Shown: positions 38,421 through 49,469, numbered from the stretch's first letter. The stretch: 64,000 nt of DNA from Myotis daubentonii (GCF_963259705.1 NC_081846.1:57627205-57691204), one strand, 5' to 3'. A program made the numbers and translations. Notes: generated by a model from the sequence alone, not told the origin.

Positions 38421-39173
38421 ATAAGTAAAGTCATATCTAAGTGAATATATAAAGAAACTAAAAATATAGTCTATAGGGGCAATGCAGAGAAGTGAAGTAG
38501 AATGCCTGAGTAGAATGAATGTGAGTAGGTTTAGTTCAGGGAGTCACTCACGGCTTCTCTGATGAAGTGAGATGTATGTTGAATCCCTTATTAATTAATT
38601 ATAAAGATAAGAAGCAGTAATCCACATGGATCCAAGACCTCCTTGTCTCAGGTGGACACAAAAAGGTCCAAACTCAGTGAGTGACTCCTCTGAGTTAGGA
38701 CAATGGGGTCTCTAGAAGACCTTTGTTTCAATAATGAGTTGTTATTTATAAAGTAAAACCATTAGCCATCATCACGTTAGTATGAAGTCAGATTGGGGTC
38801 AGTCAGCTGGTAGTGGTAAAGGGACAGAAAGGCCATTCAAAAGGCTGCCTGGAGAGACAGGGTCGGTTGAGCCACTACTACAGTGGGAATGAGATGGGGA
38901 TGAGGAACAGGCCTGGGAAGCCAGCTCAGCCGGGCCCTGAGCTTGGTGCCAGGTGAGAAATACTTCCCCATGTGGCTTACCATTGGGATAGCCTCTCCAA
39001 CTTCCTCTATGCTAAAACAGTTGCTCGTGAAGGCTCCCTCAGCCCTTCCCCTGAGCAAGCTTTTCTAGCTCGCACAGAGCTTTCCCACGCTTCACACTGT
39101 GGGGGAAGCATCTTATGAAGCGATGAAAGATAGGGACACGGTAGCATCATATGCATGTGGCTTTTGTCTATGT

Positions 39174-39398
39174 CAGTGGTTCTCAATCTTGGCTGCACAT
39201 TAGAATCACCTGGGAATCTTTTTAAAATCCTGATTTCTGGACCCCATCCTCCGGAAATTCTGTTTCTTTGTTACTAATGTTGTGGCCCCACCCCATAACA
39301 AAGAAACAGAATTTCCGGAGGATGAGAATTTCCAGAAATCAGGATTTTAAAAAGATTCCCAGGTGATTCTAATGTGCAGCCAAGGTTGAAAACCACTG
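39174..39398. repeat. Near-perfect inverted repeat of MER5-type sequence
   Basis: Two arms of about 100 bp (39174-39273 and 39296-39398) are reverse complements with few differences. Each starts from the outside with CAGTGGTTCTCAATCTTGG or a one- to two-base variant. The centre is a 22-bp GC-rich spacer. The outer ends are hAT/MER5-like. Confidence 0.85.
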
Positions 39399-40489
39399 GT
39401 CTATGTTCTTGGGGCAGTGTACCAAGAATTCAGCTTTCAAATCCGTGGAGTTTTCACCACAAAGAAACTCAGATAGAAACACTCCAAAGAACTGCAGAAT
39501 TACAGAGGTACATGCAGCCTTCAGTGCGAATGTTGGCAGCCCAGAGGGCTCTGCTCAACGACAGGGCCACAGCCGTGGCCTGCCGAAGGCTGTGGGCAGG
39601 CGGAAGTCAGCTACCAACAGCAGCAGAGAAAGAAAACCGCCGCAGGCAGCAGGAACAGCAAGCAGACAGGAAAGAGTCCAGGAGGGGCCTGCAGGTGGCA
39701 GAGAGCAAGGCCAAGGACTTGCAGCAAGGTCAGAAAAATCCGCATAACAGAATAATTCCTCTGAGATTTTGGCAACATTTTCTAAGAGAAACAGACCTGG
39801 CTCCAGGGTTCACAAGCCTGAACTCTCCTTGGCTGTCAATTCGTGCCTCGTCAGAAAGAACTGAAGGTCATCACCATACTTATATCAGGATAGCATGTTT
39901 GTATGTAGGTATTTTATGTTTAACTAAACTGGTTCCTAAATTCTGCTCGTTTGCATATTAGTGGAGCTGTGACTCAAGCACCCACTTGTTGTTTCTATAA
40001 TAAAGAAATGTGAAGAGCATTTCCTGGAACCAAAGTACCTGAATCCAGGTGTTCCTGTAGGCTGTGTGCTAATCGGGCTGCTCTTAGGCAAGGGCAAGCT
40101 GCCCCAGCTGGGGTTCCCACTCTCACTAACGGGTGCAGAGAAAATCAGATGCGATTGTTTCTCTGAAAGGGGCTTTAATGATGACCTTCTAAAGAGGACA
40201 AGGATGCACTTGCATCTTCAACCTAAATAGCACAAAGATTGGCTTGTACGCGTACTCTGAGAGATGGAAGTAATTAAGGATAGTGGTTCTACAAATTAAT
40301 CTCTTCTTCTGAACTATGAAGTCTTTCTAAATGTAATTTTAGAAAAGGTACCACATACATTTTGTTTGTACTTTTGTATATTCATATTGATTGACAGTAA
40401 GGATGAATATTGAAATTAAAATTCCAGTGCGATCGAATGAAGCATTGTGGAGCTCTAACTCTTTACTGGGTTTCTTTTCTGGGCGCCAG
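39399..40489. other. UPP2 intron; long open frame of unknown meaning
   Basis: Plus-strand frames of 195 codons (39374-39961) and 114 codons (39403-39747) overlap in a GC-rich block (39540-39740). The longer one includes a glutamine- and arginine-rich stretch (EKENRRRQQEQQADRKESRR). The start overlaps a repeat, no family is recognised and no gene is called. Nothing else was seen to 40489. Confidence 0.35.
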
Positions 40490-41327
40490 GACAGGAGTCT
40501 CTCCATGTGTTTCTGCCAGTTTCACCAGCCCCTCCTCCTCAGCCGCCTTTGCTGGATCTCCCCCTCCTCCCTTAACTTCTAACCAAGGACCTTTTCTCAT
40601 CTGTTTCTATACTCATTCTCATTGTCATCTCATCGGTTGCATGGCTTTCATTGCCAGCTATATGCTGTCAACTTACAATTTTATTCCTCCAGCCCAAACT
40701 TCTTGCCTAAACTCTAGATTCATAAATCCATCTGCTTGCTTAACCTCCATTTGATGTCTACAGCCCCAAATCCTCACCTAATTTTCTCTCTTCCAACTAA
40801 TTACAACTCCATCCTTCCAGATGTTTGGGCCAAAAACCTGGATATCATTCTTAAGTCCTGTCTTTTTCTCAACATTCACATCGCATTGTCAACAATTTTC
40901 ATTAGATTTGCCTTCAGATGTACCTAGACTCAGACTGCTCACCACCTCCACTGCCCTCACCCTGGCCCACCATCTCTCCTGGCCTGCTGCATTTGCCCTT
41001 GTATTCTCCTCCCTGCCTCTGCCCTTCACCCCAGTAGGCTCTTCTTAACCTAGCAGGCAGTGTGGTCCTATTAAAACATAAGTCCTGCTTGGCCACTTCT
41101 CTCTTCAAAGCCCTCCAATGACTTCCTGTGTTGCTCGGAGTAAAAGTCACACTCCTCACAGTGATCACACCACTTGCACCTGCCATCTCCGCCACTCTCC
41201 ACTGCTGTCCCTCCCCTCCGGCCTCACTGGCCTCCTAGTTCCTCCCACACCCCTGCATGCTCCTGCCACGTGCCTTAGATTGCGTTTCCCAGACTGCTCT
41301 TTACCTTATGTCCACATGGCATTTTCT
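40490..41327 (+). repeat. L2-like LINE 3' region, left of an insertion
   Basis: 'ttggccacttctctcttcaa', 'agccctccaatgacttcctg' and 'agtaaaagtcacactcctca' are typical L2 text. It resumes after the L1/HAL1-type element at 42342. Confidence 0.6.
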
Positions 41328-42325
41328 TTTTTCTTTTCTTTTTTAATTAAATCTTTATTGTTCAGAATATTACATTTGTTCCTCTTTTTCCCCCCCATAA
41401 CTCCCCTCCTCCCAGTTCCCACCCCACCCTACGCCCTCACTCCCCACCCACTGTCCTCTTCCATAGGTGCACGATTTTTGTCCAGTCTCTTTCCGCATCT
41501 CCGACACCCCTTTCCCCCCTAAGAATAGTCAGTCCATTCCCTTTCTATGTCCCTGATTCTATTATGATCACCAGATTATTTATTCACTTGATTCTTAGAT
41601 TCACTTGTTGATAGATGCATATTTGTTGTTCATAATTTGTATCTTTACCTTTTTCTTCTTCTTCCTCTTCTTAAAGGATACCTTTCAGCATTTCATATAA
41701 TGCTGGTTTGGTGGTGATGAACTCCTTTAGCTTTTCCTTATCTGTGAAGCTCTTTATCTGACCTTCCGTTCTGAATGATAGCTTTGCTGGATAAAGTAAT
41801 CTTGGTTGTAGGTTCTTGGTATTCATCACTTTGAATATTTCTTGCCATTCCCTTCTGGCCTGCAAAGTTTCTGTTGAGAGATCAGCTGACAGAATCAGTT
41901 CCGTCCCTAGGGGCTCTGCCTCTCAGAGTCCCAGCAACTGCTGCAAACCTCGGAGAGAAAGCTGCCTTTGAGTTCCGACCGAAGCCAGACAGTCCAGCTT
42001 CTCCTGTTTGAGTCTGGGTCCCCAGAGACTCGCCCGGATCTGGAGCTCAGAGTCTGAAACTCCCTCCCGATTGAAAACAACAACCGCGCCCTCTGCCGCC
42101 AGCCCGCTCCGCGCGCGCACTCCGCACCTGAGTATTTCACTTCAGCACTGCGCCTTCTCTGAGTCTGGGTATGATATTCTCTTTCCTCCTAGTTGTAGAA
42201 TTTCCACTCAGCCAGCCTTCCTGTGGTTCTGGATGATGTCTGTCCTGTCCTTTAGTTATATCTCTGAAGTGGTTGTTTGAGGCAGCAATCTCCGGCGTTA
42301 ACCTATGCCGCCATCTTGGTTTCTC
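41328..42325 (-). mobile_element. Short L1/HAL1-type retrotransposon with intact ends
   Basis: The element reads right to left. Its 5' end starts GAGAAACCAAGATGGCGGC. A 5' UTR of about 430 bp comes next, then a stump of ORF1, then a C-rich 3' UTR and poly(A) (seen as T-rich 41328-41350). The ORF1 part (about 41890-41671) encodes the C-terminal domain from SADLSTETLQARREWQ to YEMLKGIL and a stop. The N-terminal and coiled-coil parts and all of ORF2 are absent. Target duplications CCACATGGCATTTTCT lie at 41312-41327 and 42326-42341, so the element inserted as a whole in this short form. Confidence 0.85.
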
Positions 42326-42341
42326 CCACATGGCATTTTCT

Positions 42342-42530
42342 AAAATGGCACCTTCCCCCTGCATCCTTCCCTGACCATGCCACTTAAAATGATGGTTTCC
42401 TCCCTATTTTGGTCATCCTTGTTCCTTTCCCTGCCTTGTTTTAGCCATAGCACTCTTCAGCATCTGATGTGTCACTGAGTTATTAGACATTAGTCTTTGT
42501 TGTTTGTCTCTCTCACTAGGTTCCATAATT
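42342..42530 (+). repeat. L2-like LINE 3' region, right of an insertion
   Basis: 'ccctgcatccttccctgacc' and 'gtgtcactgagttattagac' continue the L2 text from before 41312. The two parts join across one target-site copy. Confidence 0.55.
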
Positions 42531-42682
42531 GGAGATTTTATCTGTGGTGTCCACTGCTATATACCCAGGGCTTGGGCACTCACACCACTTGCTGATGCAC
42601 AGAAGAAACTCCTTCTTTGTCCAGGAAGAAACTGATCGAGATAAATCTTATCAGTCAAAATCTGATTTAAAAACTAGCCTTG

Positions 42683-42902
42683 GCCGAAACCGGTTTGGCT
42701 CAGTGGATAGAGCATCGGCCTGCGGACTGAAAGGTCCCAGGTTCGATTCCGGTCAAGGGCATGTACCTGGGTTGCGGGCATATCCCCAGTGGGAGATGTG
42801 CAGGAGGCAGCTGATCGATGTTTCTCTCTCATCGATGTTTCTAACTCTCTATCTCCCTCCCTTCCTCTCTGTAAAAAATCAATAAAATATAATAAAAAAG
42901 GC
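42683..42902 (+). repeat. Young VES SINE with 17-bp target duplications
   Basis: It begins GCCGAAACCGGTTTGGCTCA, with A box TGGCTCAGTGGATAGAGC and B box GGTTCGATTCC, then 'gcaggaggcagctgatcgat', a CT-rich block and an AT tail. TTTAAAAACTAGCCTTG is exact on both sides (42666-42682 and 42903-42919). It is among the least eroded SINEs here. Confidence 0.95.
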
Positions 42903-43599
42903 TTTAAAAACTAGCCTTGTAATTGTGCCATGCACTCAGTAGACACACTATAAAACACATTTGAATCAATGACATTTTTTTTTCTGGATAAAAGATAGTC
43001 CCTGAGTGAAATGCAAAACTGTAAGTTCTAAAAAAAGTTGCTCCAACATTTTCTTGGACATCAAAACCATTATTTTAGATGCTGCTATTACTCTATAGAT
43101 CTTAGGCTTTCATAGTCAACTTAATAAAGAATACTTTATTCACTTTGCAGCTTTCCTCTCTTCCATCAAAAAAAATTTTTTTAAATTAAATCTAAAAGAT
43201 GGCTATGAAATAATTAAAAATCAGAAAGAATAGTTATACTGACTAGGCCTCATGAAAGTTACGTTTTACTTCAATAAGTATTCTTGGTGCTGGTCCAAGG
43301 TTGGTGTTTCTATTGGAATAATTTCACCAAAAATAAAAATATGTGCTGCACCCATTTGGTTTCTTAATATCATTCTCCACTAAAAGGGACAAGAACTTGC
43401 TGGAGAAATGGCTGATTCCAGACTTGAAGCAAGGAAAATGCAACTGGTGCCTCAGCATCCTGTTGTGCCTGAAAGTGAGAAAATTCTCAAGAGCTGATAG
43501 GTTTACTCCAAAGGGACAAAAAAAGGGGGTGCAATAGAGGGGCCTCTTCCTGGCCAAATTTGGGATAATTTGAGTATCAAAAAAATAATGACAGATCCA

Positions 43600-44588
43600 T
43601 TTATAACACATTGAATTGAACAAAATCCACAATACGACGACTCATCCCAACCAAAAAGAGAAAAAGAGATAAAGGCAGAAACGTGTGTGAGGATGTAAAG
43701 CTCGTCTTAGAGAAGAATGCTAGCTAATAAACGCAGGCGGAACGATGGAGTGAGAAAAACCATCATTTTGCAGCCCATGCTAAAATCATTGGGTAAAAGA
43801 TGGCCGGGTTATAGGGTTTTCACACAGTGCCAGATTATCTATCACCCCAGAGATTACTTGCTACTTACAAAGCGAAGACTTTAGCTTTTCAATGGCGTGA
43901 GATGGCAGTTACCACTTGAACCAAGTGATGCACCTCAAAATTACTAATAGTGGGACACCCTCACATTACATCTCCTTGATGCGGTGCAATGGAGAGTTTC
44001 CATTACTCTGAAGTGTTTTTGCCATACAATTGTATCTAATCAAGTCACTTGACCTCACTTCCACTTTACAAGAAAAATGCAGCCTAGAGGAGCAAGTGAA
44101 ACCCCATGGTGAACCACACAGGCAGATCTAGAACATTGGATATTCTACAAGATAACAGCCTGGACTAAAAAACAACAACACACAAAACAAACCTACTGTC
44201 TTGAGAAAAAAGAAAAGTAAGGTGAATATTCTAGATGTAATAACTACAGAGATATAACAATTAAGTAATATAATGTATAAAATTAATTTGATATTGGTTA
44301 AGGAAAAATTCTATAAAAGATACTTTTAGAAAAATTTAAATATGGGATGGATGTTAAGTCTTTTTATGAAACATATTTAATTTTTTTTAGCCTTTTTTGT
44401 TTTGATATGGTATTGTGGTCATTAGGAGAATATTTTTATTCTTAGGAAATGATGCTGAGGTACAAGAGTTAAGTGGCATGATGTTTACAATTCATTTATA
44501 AACGATTCAGGAGCAAAGGCAAATAGGGGTGCTTTATATACATACACACACACATATATATACACATACACATACATATATATGTATA

Positions 44589-44626
<38 letters not shown>

Positions 44627-44770
44627 TTAGAGAGCATGCACAAATGTGGCAAAAATACTAAAAATTATTGAATCTTGGTAAAGAGCATATAGGTATCTAT
44701 TAAGCTATTCTTTCAATTTTCTGAATTATTGAAATTTTTCAAAATAGAAAGTTGGAAAAAGCAAAAAATG
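43600..44770 (+). repeat. Old interspersed repeat, L1M-like, with TA/CA microsatellite
   Basis: 'ccatgctaaaatcattgggt', 'gagattacttgctacttaca', 'ttccattactctgaagtgtt' and 'ttctacaagataacagcctg' run in a fixed order known from old mammalian repeats. Near the end lies a CA/TA microsatellite (44540-44632). A second copy of the 43750-43895 part lies at 45586-45725. Confidence 0.45.
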
Positions 44771-44904
44771 CATGTAAATTAACTTTAAAAATGCACCACT
44801 ACTCCACTCACTATTTTTGAAATATGTTATTTGTGTCATGTCTTGATAAATTAAATTGTAATAGAAAATAGCAGCCACTACCCAGATGAAGAAAGTGGAA
44901 CTTT

Positions 44905-45065
44905 CTGTCACGTCCTAGCTACATAACCCACTGGCTGGTGACCTTGGGCAACTTGCTTTTGACCCTTAAGGCTTGGTTTCCTCATTTGCATGATGGGAAT
45001 AACATCCTGTCCACTCACAAGACGTTGCGAGATAATCCATATTATAAACAATTGTAAGGCATGCA
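44905..45065 (+). repeat. MIR SINE
   Basis: 'gaccttgggcaacttgcttt', 'cttggtttcctcatttgcat' and 'gatgggaataacatcctgtc' are clear MIR core text. Confidence 0.7.
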
Positions 45066-45164
45066 TTCAACCTAAAGGACTCTATAGCTTTTTCTTCTCC
45101 TGCAGAGTGAACGTAACTTTATAAAAGAAGAGACTTGCACCCTAGGCATTCATGAAGAACTTAC

Positions 45165-45310
45165 CTTTCAGACCAGAGAGTCTACACATGGCCGCCAACA
45201 CTGTAGATTCCATCTCGATATTCCTGACAGCAGCTATATGTGCTCTCTTCAAGTAATCTACCTTTTTCTCTCTGGAAAGCTGCACAGGGCTCCATCTAGT
45301 CAACCCTGGC
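45165..45310 (-). pseudogene. UPP2: UPP2 exon 6 with premature stop and 1-base deletion
   Basis: This minus-strand exon follows 'tctctttcag' and ends CTGAAAG|gtaag, with both splice sites good. It should be 147 bp by my recall of the human protein and is 146. After the split glycine codon it reads CAG GGT TGA CTA GAT GGA: the TGA at 45302-45300 replaces the arginine of the family's GQGR motif. In uridine phosphorylases that Gln and Arg hold the uracil (Q166 and R168 in E. coli). Further on, TGCAGCTTTCCAGAG lacks one T against the expected TTTTCC (45278-45276), shifting the frame before SREKKVDYLKRA. The ribose-binding NIEMES motif follows in its old frame. These are two separate lesions in one exon. 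Confidence 0.9.
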
Positions 45311-45585
45311 CTGAAAGAGACAGAGAGCAGTGAGCAACCTGATGAGGACAGTGGCAGCGGCACCACCAAGAGGCTTGCTGTCAGCTGAGTGCTCTCCAGC
45401 CTACTCTGACTCTTGGGCCTGCGCCCCAGGTAGGATAAACCCGCTGACCGAGTCTTCCTATCACTGGACCGGGAGCAAGGCTGTGCCCAACTCCAGTGTC
45501 TCCTGTGTAGAGAGTAGTCTCCACGGTGCTGAGTGCCCTGGCTCCGGGGCAGGTGGCCACGGCAACCAGCACTGTGCCCAGGGAT

Positions 45586-45725
45586 AATGGAATTAGAAAA
45601 TCATCATTTTGTAACCCAGGCTAAAATCATTGGGTAAAAGAGAGTTGGGTTACAAGATATTCACGCAGTGTCAAATTGTCACTCCAGAGATTACTTGCTA
45701 CTTTCAAAGAGGAAACGTTGAACCT
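45586..45725 (+). repeat. Second copy of an old repeat (compare 43750-43895)
   Basis: 'ggctaaaatcattgggtaaa', 'attcacgcagtgtcaaattg' and 'gagattacttgctactttca' match 43750-43895 in the same order and orientation, with substitutions and small gaps. Confidence 0.75.
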
Positions 45726-46781
45726 GAGGGTCACTGAGAGATCTGCCCTTTGAGGAAAATCTCTAGTTGGCTCCCGGGACTGGGGGATGGCCCAGGGCCA
45801 GAAGCTGGGGGAGAAGAGACGTCAAACCTTAGTGATGCTTTGAGCTCTTTGAGGAGCAGGACCATGGTTTGGACACTGCAACTCTGCATCTACCCATCGT
45901 GACAATGGTACCAATGTGTCCACCTTCTTCTCCCCACACAGCTCTAAGCTGCCTGCACCCTTTGGTGATCACCTTTTCCCTTCTGTGATGCTCTCCGTGT
46001 TCATTTATCACTTAATCTCTCTTGTATCAATTAGGAGGTGGAAAAAATCTAACGCTCTAACTCCTCCTCCACCCTGCAGGCTCTGGGAACAGACTTCTCC
46101 CCACCACACGCCCAAGGATGGCCTGGGTTGGAGCAGGGAGGCCAACAGCACTCTGTCACCATCATTATTTGCACAGTCCTCTTTTTGGCTTCCTTTCCTT
46201 GCTTTTAATCTTTCAGGCTACTTCCCCCCTGGCTATCTGCTTCTCCTTGTCCCTTCCTCCTTAAGGCTGCCTGCCAACCCCTCTAATATAGTGATCTTTA
46301 AGCAATTCCAACTCAGATGTCCCGGAAGCCAAGCAGGTGATGTCAGTGAGGGCTGCAGGACCTGAAGGGAGCCGCCGCCCTCCCCTTCATTGAATGTCAG
46401 CTGAGCGCTCCTTGGTGTTGGCTGGGCTGGCCAGGCTGCCATGCATTATTTAAAATTTTTTAATGCTATGGTATTTCAAGGAGGCCAAACTATGGATTTT
46501 CATGTGAAATTTCAAGAAATTATAAATGTTGGCAAAATAATTCACATTTTAAAAATTCCGTGCAGACCAAAGAAAATAGGCGCTCCAACGGGCTGTCATT
46601 TGTAAGATCTGTCTTATACCCACCCATGACCCTTCCAACAAAGCGGCCAAATCTATAGTTTCCACCCTATCACACCCAGCATGCCTCCTGTTTTATAATA
46701 ATGGGTTATAAAATAAAATGTTACTAATCTGAAGTAACATTTACAGGTACTATAGCCTATATCCATATATAATTTTAAAAT

Positions 46782-48187
46782 CCTATCTAATAAAAGAGAA
46801 ACATGGTAGTTAGCCGTTCGTCCGCTACCCTTCCCATTGGCTAATCAGGGTGATATGCAAATTAACTGCCAGCCAAGATGGCGGCCGGCAGCCAGGCAGC
46901 TTTTGTTTAGCTTCAGTGACGGAGGACTCCAACGTTCCCTGCGTGCCGCTGCCGGCCTCTGAGCTTGCAGTTTGAAACATTGTTGCAAATATAGAAGCTA
47001 AACAAAATCCCAGAAACCTGCTTTCAGCAAGCCGGGATCTCAGAGCTGGAGTTGATACAGTGTTTTGATTATAGAACACAAACAAACCAGATACCTGCTT
47101 TCAGCAGCAGAGGCCTCAGAGCTGGAGCCAAGGATAAAGATGGCCCAGAATAAAAAAGAAAAAGAAAAAAGGAGCAGTTGGGAGCTTCAGTCACCTGCCA
47201 GCCTGAAAACAGCCCTCAGCCCCTCACCCAGACTGGCCAGGCACCACACTGGGGACCCCCACCCTGATCCAGGACACCCTTCAGGGCAAACCACCCGGCC
47301 CCCACCCGTGCACCAGGCCTCTATCCTATATAGTAAAAGGGTAATATGCCTCCCAGCACTGGGATCAGCAGAGCCTCGAGGCCTCCCGGCACCGGGATCA
47401 GTGTGACAGGGGGCAGCGCCCAAACCCCCTGATCGCCCTGCGGCTCTGTGTGTGACAGGGGGCGGGGCCACAACCTCCCTATCCGCCCTACTCTGTTCGT
47501 GACAGGGGAAGGCGCCTCAACCCCCTGATCAGCCCTGCTCTGTGCCTGATAGGGGTGAGCTCCCCAACCCCCTGATCGCCCTGCGGCTCTGTGTGTGACA
47601 GGGTGCAGCACCCCAACCCCCTGATCGGCCCTGCTGTGTGTGTGACAGGGTGCAGCGCCCCCCCCACCCCCCAACGGGCCCTGCTCTGTGTATGACGGGG
47701 TAGAGCCATAACCTCCCCATCGGCCCTGCCCTGAGTGTGAGAGTGGCGGCGCCCCAACCAGCTGATCCGCCCTGCTCTGTGCGTGACACGGGGGAGCTCC
47801 CCAACCCCCTGATGGGCCCTGCTCTGTGCGTGACAGGGGGCAGCGCCCCAACCCCCGATTGGCCCTGCTCTGTGCGTGACAGGGTATGGAGCCCCAACCC
47901 CCCTGATTAGCCCTACCCTGAGCGTGACTGAGGGTGGCATTGCAACCTCCCGATCCACCCTACTCTGTGCATGACAGGGGGCGGTGCCCCAACTCCCCAA
48001 TCGGCCCTGCTCTGAGCCCGACCAGGGGCTGCACCTAGGGATTGGGCCTGCCCTCTGCCACCCGGGAGCAGGCCTAAGCCAGCAGGTCGTTATCTCCCGA
48101 GGGGTCCCAGACTGCGAGAGGGCACAGGCTGGGCTGAGGGACCTCCCCCCCCCCCAGTGCACAAATTTTTGTGCACCGGGCCTCTAA
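46782..48187 (+). mobile_element. Composite Helitron with 47-bp minisatellite
   Basis: It starts TCCTATCTAATAAAAGAG after A, with the same head motifs as 3826 and 7063 (ATTGG, ATGCAAAT, AAGATGGCGGC). At about 47305-47323 lies a 3'-end-like piece, CCGTGCACCAGGCCTCTA. A second 5' head, TCCTATATAGTAAAAGGG, follows at 47324. The 3' end has a hairpin (48157-48176) and CTAA before T, an allowed CTRR end. No Rep/helicase frame is present. It lies antisense in a UPP2 intron. Confidence 0.87.
47395..48020 (+). repeat. 47-bp minisatellite, about 13 copies
   Basis: The GTGACAGG core recurs near 47403, 47452, 47499, 47546, 47595, 47642, 47692, 47737, 47783, 47830, 47876, 47924 and 47971. Each unit also has CCCTGCTCTGTG and a run of C. 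The 224-, 176- and 122-codon minus-strand frames (SHTEQGR-type repeats) are by-products of this array. Confidence 0.9.
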
Positions 48188-48926
48188 TTGTAATATAATA
48201 GCCTAAGTTTGATCCAAAGAAAAATAATTTAAAATGAAATAATGTGTACTTTGGTGAACATACTAAAACACAACCACACTACAATTTTTCTAGAATGCCC
48301 TCCAAGAAATGGTACCACCCCTGGTTAGATTCTTTCTTCTGGAACGAGCAGGGTCTGCCCTTGACACTTTATTCTCCTGGCTTCTCATCCCTTGTTATAA
48401 AAGCTACTTAGCAGTCACCTTCAATTCGTTCCTTAACTTGATTTGGGAACACTTTAATTGTCACTGAGAGAAAAATGGATAACTTCGGTATACCACCCAT
48501 CCCTCTGGAATTCCTCCCCTAAATGTTTTCTGGGTCCCACTCTTTCCTGAGTACCAGGTCACTCCGTGCTGTAAGTGATCGTACCCCAAAATGGCAGAAA
48601 CACAGAATCAGCACACTCCCCTTCTCCCAGAGTCATCAATTGAAATGAAAGGCTTTAACAGAGAGAAGATTTTGCTAACATCATTAGTTGCATTTTAGTA
48701 TTCCATTTGTCCTTGTAGGATTAAACCCACTCTCAATACATAGTCACTATGGGTGTTTCTCTGCTGCTCGTTCTAGTCCTACGTTCCTCTGCTATAGGAA
48801 GGTAAAAAGGCTGTTTCAGTCCCTTTTTAAATCCCCAACTTTTAAATTTCTAAAGCGAAGGTTTTAATATAAATGATGGGTTTGAATAACAAAGAGTTGC
48901 TTTCGCAATTTGTAAATTCTTCTCAC

Positions 48927-49135
48927 CTTCATAAAAATCATAGGTACACATCGTATGTCCAATGAGGGTTGGGAAGTTGGGAATTTCTCCGCTGCAGTTG
49001 AATAGTTCCTCCGCCAGTCCCTTGTCAAGTTCAGTACTTCGGGTGACAACGTTGTCCAAGACAACCTGTTCAAATCTGGGCTTGAAGAAGGAGTCCACAG
49101 CTGTGTCTGTTATTACAACAGACCCGGTGCGACCC
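48927..49135 (-). pseudogene. UPP2: UPP2 exon 5 with 1-base deletion
   Basis: This minus-strand exon follows 'cgcatcccag' and ends TATGAAG|gtgaga. By my recall of the human protein it should be 210 bp; it is 209. It opens GGGTCGCACCGGGTCTGTT. Joined in phase to exon 4, this reads G-V-A-P-G-L-L and then stops at TAA. One base missing around 49127-49123 would restore VVITDTAVDSFFKPRFEQ, RSTELDKGLAEELFNCS and IPNFPTLIGHTMCTYDFYE, which are all well preserved past the lesion. The missing base lies next to C and G runs, so an assembly error must be considered for this site alone. Confidence 0.88.
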
Positions 49136-49469
49136 CTGGGATGCGGGAATAAATGAGTGGTTACTTTGACATAGAGTATGTAATCAATTCTGCCAACATT
49201 AATTAATGCTCATTGCTAATGGTTCTCCCTCTTTCCATCCTTGAAATTATTTTTTTTCCAAATGCAATTAAATAATAACATTCAGAACAGGCATTTGCAT
49301 GTGCTGTCTTCCCGGATTCACATTTACAATGTGATGGGGTTTAGATTTCAAGACAAACATGACTCTTGGACATGCAAATTAGTATTGGCCTTCAGGCTCA
49401 AATTTGAATAAATTAGGTCAGGAATAAACTAAATGAGCCTGCCAGCAAGTAGCTTGCCTAAAATGATGT

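Larger units (their letters stand above)
45311..48926 (-). other. UPP2 intron 5
   Basis: It contains a partial copy of the 43750 repeat (45586-45725) and a composite Helitron (46782-48187). The segments 45311-45585, 45726-46781 and 48188-48926 show no recognisable gene or repeat; a 149-codon frame at 45916-46365 has no family features. Confidence 0.6.

Noticed and set aside
47488..48162. Long minus-strand open frames (224, 176 and 122 codons) with repeated SHTEQGR-like text
   Set aside because: They are translations of the 47-bp minisatellite inside a Helitron, overlap each other in different frames and match no protein family.
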